Part shown: positions 5,428 through 7,669 of the stretch, piece by piece
How the letters are laid out: each line of letters begins with the position of its first letter
Position numbering within the stretch: position 1 is the stretch's first letter
Assembly (NCBI GenBank): GCA_002711495.1
Contig: PARM01000005.1
Coordinates: 24,614-32,282, forward strand
Length of the DNA: 7,669 bases
From: Gammaproteobacteria bacterium
Lineage (GTDB): Bacteria; Pseudomonadota; Gammaproteobacteria; Pseudomonadales; Azotimanducaceae
Direction of reading: 5' to 3'
The notes under the pieces: generated by a model
The model's database searches: none
Seen by the model: the letters and a program-made list of their open reading frames with translations, nothing else
What the model was told of the DNA's origin: nothing
Made by a program: the position numbers and the translations under genes

Positions 5428-7523
5428 TTCTCGCTACGGTCTAGTGAAAGCATTTCAAGCACTCTTTTCTTAGGCCCGTCAGTTAAAAGTTCCCCTCTAT
5501 CAAGCACAATAATCCTGTCTACTAAGGATAGCATCGATGCTTTATGTGTGATTAAGACTAGGGTTCTATCTCTAATAAAAGGCACAAATTTCTCTATGAA
5601 AAGCTTTTCGCTCGAATTATCCATAGATGCAGTGGGCTCATCGAAAATCAAAGTCTTTCCTCCGCTTAGTATTGCTCTTGCGATTCCAAGGCCTTGTCGT
5701 TGTCCTCCGGAGAGATTTGTGCCTCGTTCTCCCACATCAAGATCAAACCCCATCGGATGCTTGTTTATAAACTTGCTGACCCCAGCGATTTCTGCTGCCA
5801 TCAATATCTCTTCATCTTTTTTAAGTTGGGAGCCAAGGTTGATATTTTGTCGTATCGTCCCACTGAAAAGAGACACTTCTTGCGGCACGTAGCCAATCTT
5901 TTCTCTTATATCACGGGGATCCAATTGATTAATATCTGTATTTCCAAGCAGAATTGACCCCTCTGTTGCATTGTAGAATCCCATTATGAGTCTCTGGATT
6001 GTGGATTTTCCTGAGCCTGTTTGACCGAGTATAGCGACCTTTTCGCCCTCGTTGATTTTGAAAGAAACTTCTTTTAAGGCAGAGATTTGTTGGTTCGGAT
6101 AACTAAATCCAACATTTACAAATTCTATGTCTGAGCTCAGATGGCCTCTTTTTAAGAAATTTTTGTTGTTAGGCCTCTCGGTCGGCAGTTGCATGACCCT
6201 GTCGATAGCGGAAAAAGCCGATTTAGAGTGATGGAATCTAGTTATTATTCCGGCAACTTGATTCATTGGCCCGAGACTCCTTCCAGTCAGTATGGTGCAA
6301 GCGATTAACCCTCCCACGGTGAGATCTCCAGCCATAATTAGGTAGACGCCTGACGTAACAACTGCGATGGTTGCTATTTGTTGAATCATTTGAGTTGAAT
6401 TAACAATAGCAAACGACAATAATCTAGATTTGAGCCCCAATTTAGCTAGCAGCGCGTTGTGTTTCTCCCAACGCTGTTGCATTGCACCCTCTGCTGTCAT
6501 TCCCTTAACGGTTTCAATAGAACTTAGAACTTCTATTAACATCGCGTTCTTTTCTGCGCCTTCTTTAAAGGTTGCGCTGACATGGTATTGGAGTCGCCTT
6601 TGGAGAAGAAACCCCAAAATTAATATCGATGGAATCGCTACTGTCGGAACTAGAGCAAGAACTCCTCCTAAAGAGGATATGACCAGTATAAATAGAATTA
6701 CGAAAGGCAGGTCAATTAGCGCCACAAGGGTTGTGGAGGTGAAAAAGTCTCTAAAATTATCGAACTCTTGGAGGTTGTTCGCAAAGTAACCAACTCTATC
6801 GGGTTTTTCGCTCAGCTTTATACCCAATATTCGTCCAAAGGTGCTCGCCGAGAGTATGATATCGGCCCGCTTTCCTGCCGCATCTATGAAATATCCGCGT
6901 AAGGATTTCATTATCAGATCAAAAAGCAAGACAAGTACAACGCCAGAAACAAGCACCCATAGCGTCTCTATCGCATAGTTGGGAATAACTCGGTCATAGA
7001 CGTTCATAATGAAAAGCGGGGTCGCAAGTGCGAAACAATTGATAAAAAAGGAAGCGAAAAGCACCTCAGCGTAAATGCCCTTAGACATATTAATTACGTT
7101 CCAGAACCAATGAATCTCACTAGTCGGTTCCTCTAAATCTTGCTTGATGAGAAAACAAAACCCGGAGTAACTAACCTCGAGCTCCGCCACCTTCATAACA
7201 AGCTCTGTTTCATCCTCTCCGGGATGGATTATCCTCGCCTGGTCTCCCGCGATATCCATTAGGATGCAGACTCGGTTCTCATGCAATTCCAACACAACTG
7301 GCAGGGTAGAGGAAAGAATTGATTTGAGCGTCCTTTTTTGAAGTGATGCACTTAATCCAGCCCTCCGCGCAGCTCTCGCAAACAAATCTCTGTTCAGTTC
7401 TCCATCAATAATTGGTAGGCCCGACTCGATACTTTGCTGGCTCTCAGGTTTTTGGTATACCTTCGTCAAAAAAGCCAAAGCCGCGAGCCGATTATCTCGG
7501 TTTATTGAAACTTTTTTCATCAT
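5424..7523 (-). CDS. Type I secretion ABC transporter permease/ATPase (LssB/LapB type)
   Basis: This 699-residue inner-membrane exporter is fused, from N to C, to a C39-peptidase-like domain (about 5-130), a six-helix transmembrane domain (about 150-440) and a nucleotide-binding domain (about 465-695). The N-terminal domain lacks the cysteine of active C39 peptidases (the region reads NRLAALAFLTKVY). It is thus a non-cleaving substrate-docking domain, as in exporters of RTX-type proteins and LapA-like adhesins. The ATPase is intact: Walker A GQTGSGKST (500-508), Q-loop Q548 in YVPQE, signature LSGGQ (604-608), Walker B TLIFDEP (624-630) and H660. The start is ATG at 7523 or the adjacent ATG at 7520; GAGAA just upstream is spaced better for the second. 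The gene heads an operon with the HlyD-family adaptor. The architecture suggests export of a large unprocessed protein with a C-terminal signal, but no such cargo is in the window. Confidence 0.95.
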   Translation of the reverse strand: MMKKVSINRDNRLAALAFLTKVYQKPESQQSIESGLPIIDGELNRDLFARAARRAGLSASLQKRTLKSILSSTLPVVLELHENRVCILMDIAGDQARIIHPGEDETELVMKVAELEVSYSGFCFLIKQDLEEPTSEIHWFWNVINMSKGIYAEVLFASFFINCFALATPLFIMNVYDRVIPNYAIETLWVLVSGVVLVLLFDLIMKSLRGYFIDAAGKRADIILSASTFGRILGIKLSEKPDRVGYFANNLQEFDNFRDFFTSTTLVALIDLPFVILFILVISSLGGVLALVPTVAIPSILILGFLLQRRLQYHVSATFKEGAEKNAMLIEVLSSIETVKGMTAEGAMQQRWEKHNALLAKLGLKSRLLSFAIVNSTQMIQQIATIAVVTSGVYLIMAGDLTVGGLIACTILTGRSLGPMNQVAGIITRFHHSKSAFSAIDRVMQLPTERPNNKNFLKRGHLSSDIEFVNVGFSYPNQQISALKEVSFKINEGEKVAILGQTGSGKSTIQRLIMGFYNATEGSILLGNTDINQLDPRDIREKIGYVPQEVSLFSGTIRQNINLGSQLKKDEEILMAAEIAGVSKFINKHPMGFDLDVGERGTNLSGGQRQGLGIARAILSGGKTLIFDEPTASMDNSSEKLFIEKFVPFIRDRTLVLITHKASMLSLVDRIIVLDRGELLTDGPKKRVLEMLSLDRSEK

Positions 7524-7669
7524 TTCTCAATTATAACACCACGTAGAAGTAGGAAATTTTGTTTCTGATGACGTTACGCTTTCAACACGAACCAGTCCTC
7601 CTCGCGACCAGCTCAGTTACAAACTTTAGCCCAAAGATGTGATTACTCCCGTTTCATCTGCCTCTCAGA
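7524..7669. other. Upstream region of the secretion operon, no supported gene
   Basis: All three minus-strand frames meet stop codons here, and nothing on either strand is long enough or recognisable enough to call. Eight in-frame codons on the minus strand, ending with TAA at 7645-7643, could be the tail of a gene lying beyond the window edge, but this cannot be judged. No terminator hairpin was found. Confidence 0.5.
7530..7538 (-). promoter_or_regulatory. Extended -10 element before the ABC transporter gene
   Basis: On the minus strand TGTTATAAT is a perfect TATAAT with the extended TGn. No good -35 lies 16-18 nt upstream, which is acceptable for an extended -10 promoter. The predicted start site, about 7 nt downstream, would fall on or next to the ATG at 7523, so the transcript would have almost no leader. 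In an AT-rich stretch a chance match is possible. Confidence 0.35.

Noticed and set aside
5338..5892. 184-codon plus-strand reading frame
   Set aside because: It lies antisense across the junction of the ABC and HlyD genes, both of which have full conserved motifs; its composition looks like a shadow.
6430..6789. 119-codon plus-strand reading frame
   Set aside because: It is antisense to the transmembrane domain of the ABC transporter, with no start signal or family resemblance.

Overview
The window looks like a chromosomal segment from a Gram-negative bacterium, probably a gammaproteobacterium and plausibly an uncultured marine one. It has a type I secretion inner-membrane pair, a class I GalT, a DUF3014-type envelope protein and a SelW-like selenoprotein of the kind I know from marine bacterial sequence surveys. 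Base composition is moderately AT-rich by eye. The taxonomic placement is inference. No rRNA, tRNA, insertion sequence or CRISPR array was seen.

Layout. galT (37-1047, +) encodes galactose-1-phosphate uridylyltransferase. Facing it is a two-gene minus-strand unit: an enoyl-CoA hydratase/isomerase-family gene (2060-1329, TTG start) and, 9 nt after its stop, a small gene (1319-1086) that a standard ORF search breaks in two. Read with its in-frame TGA as selenocysteine, the small gene gives a 77-residue SelW/Rdx-family protein. It has a textbook C-x-x-U redox motif, and a compact hairpin suited to act as a bacterial SECIS lies 14 nt after the UGA. Diverging from this unit is mtnA (2149-3177, +, TTG start with a strong Shine-Dalgarno), encoding the methionine-salvage isomerase. 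A membrane-anchored DUF3014-type protein (3223-4071, +) follows.

From 4099 to 7523 on the minus strand lies a translationally coupled type I secretion pair. It consists of an ABC transporter with a degenerate C39-like N-terminal domain (LssB/LapB type) and a HlyD-family periplasmic adaptor, overlapping by ATGA. Neither the exported substrate nor the outer-membrane TolC-type channel is inside the window. The last 146 bases hold the upstream region of this operon and no gene I can support.

The main discovery is the hidden selenoprotein gene at 1086-1319. It implies that the organism has the Sec-insertion machinery (SelA, SelB, SelC, SelD) elsewhere in its genome.
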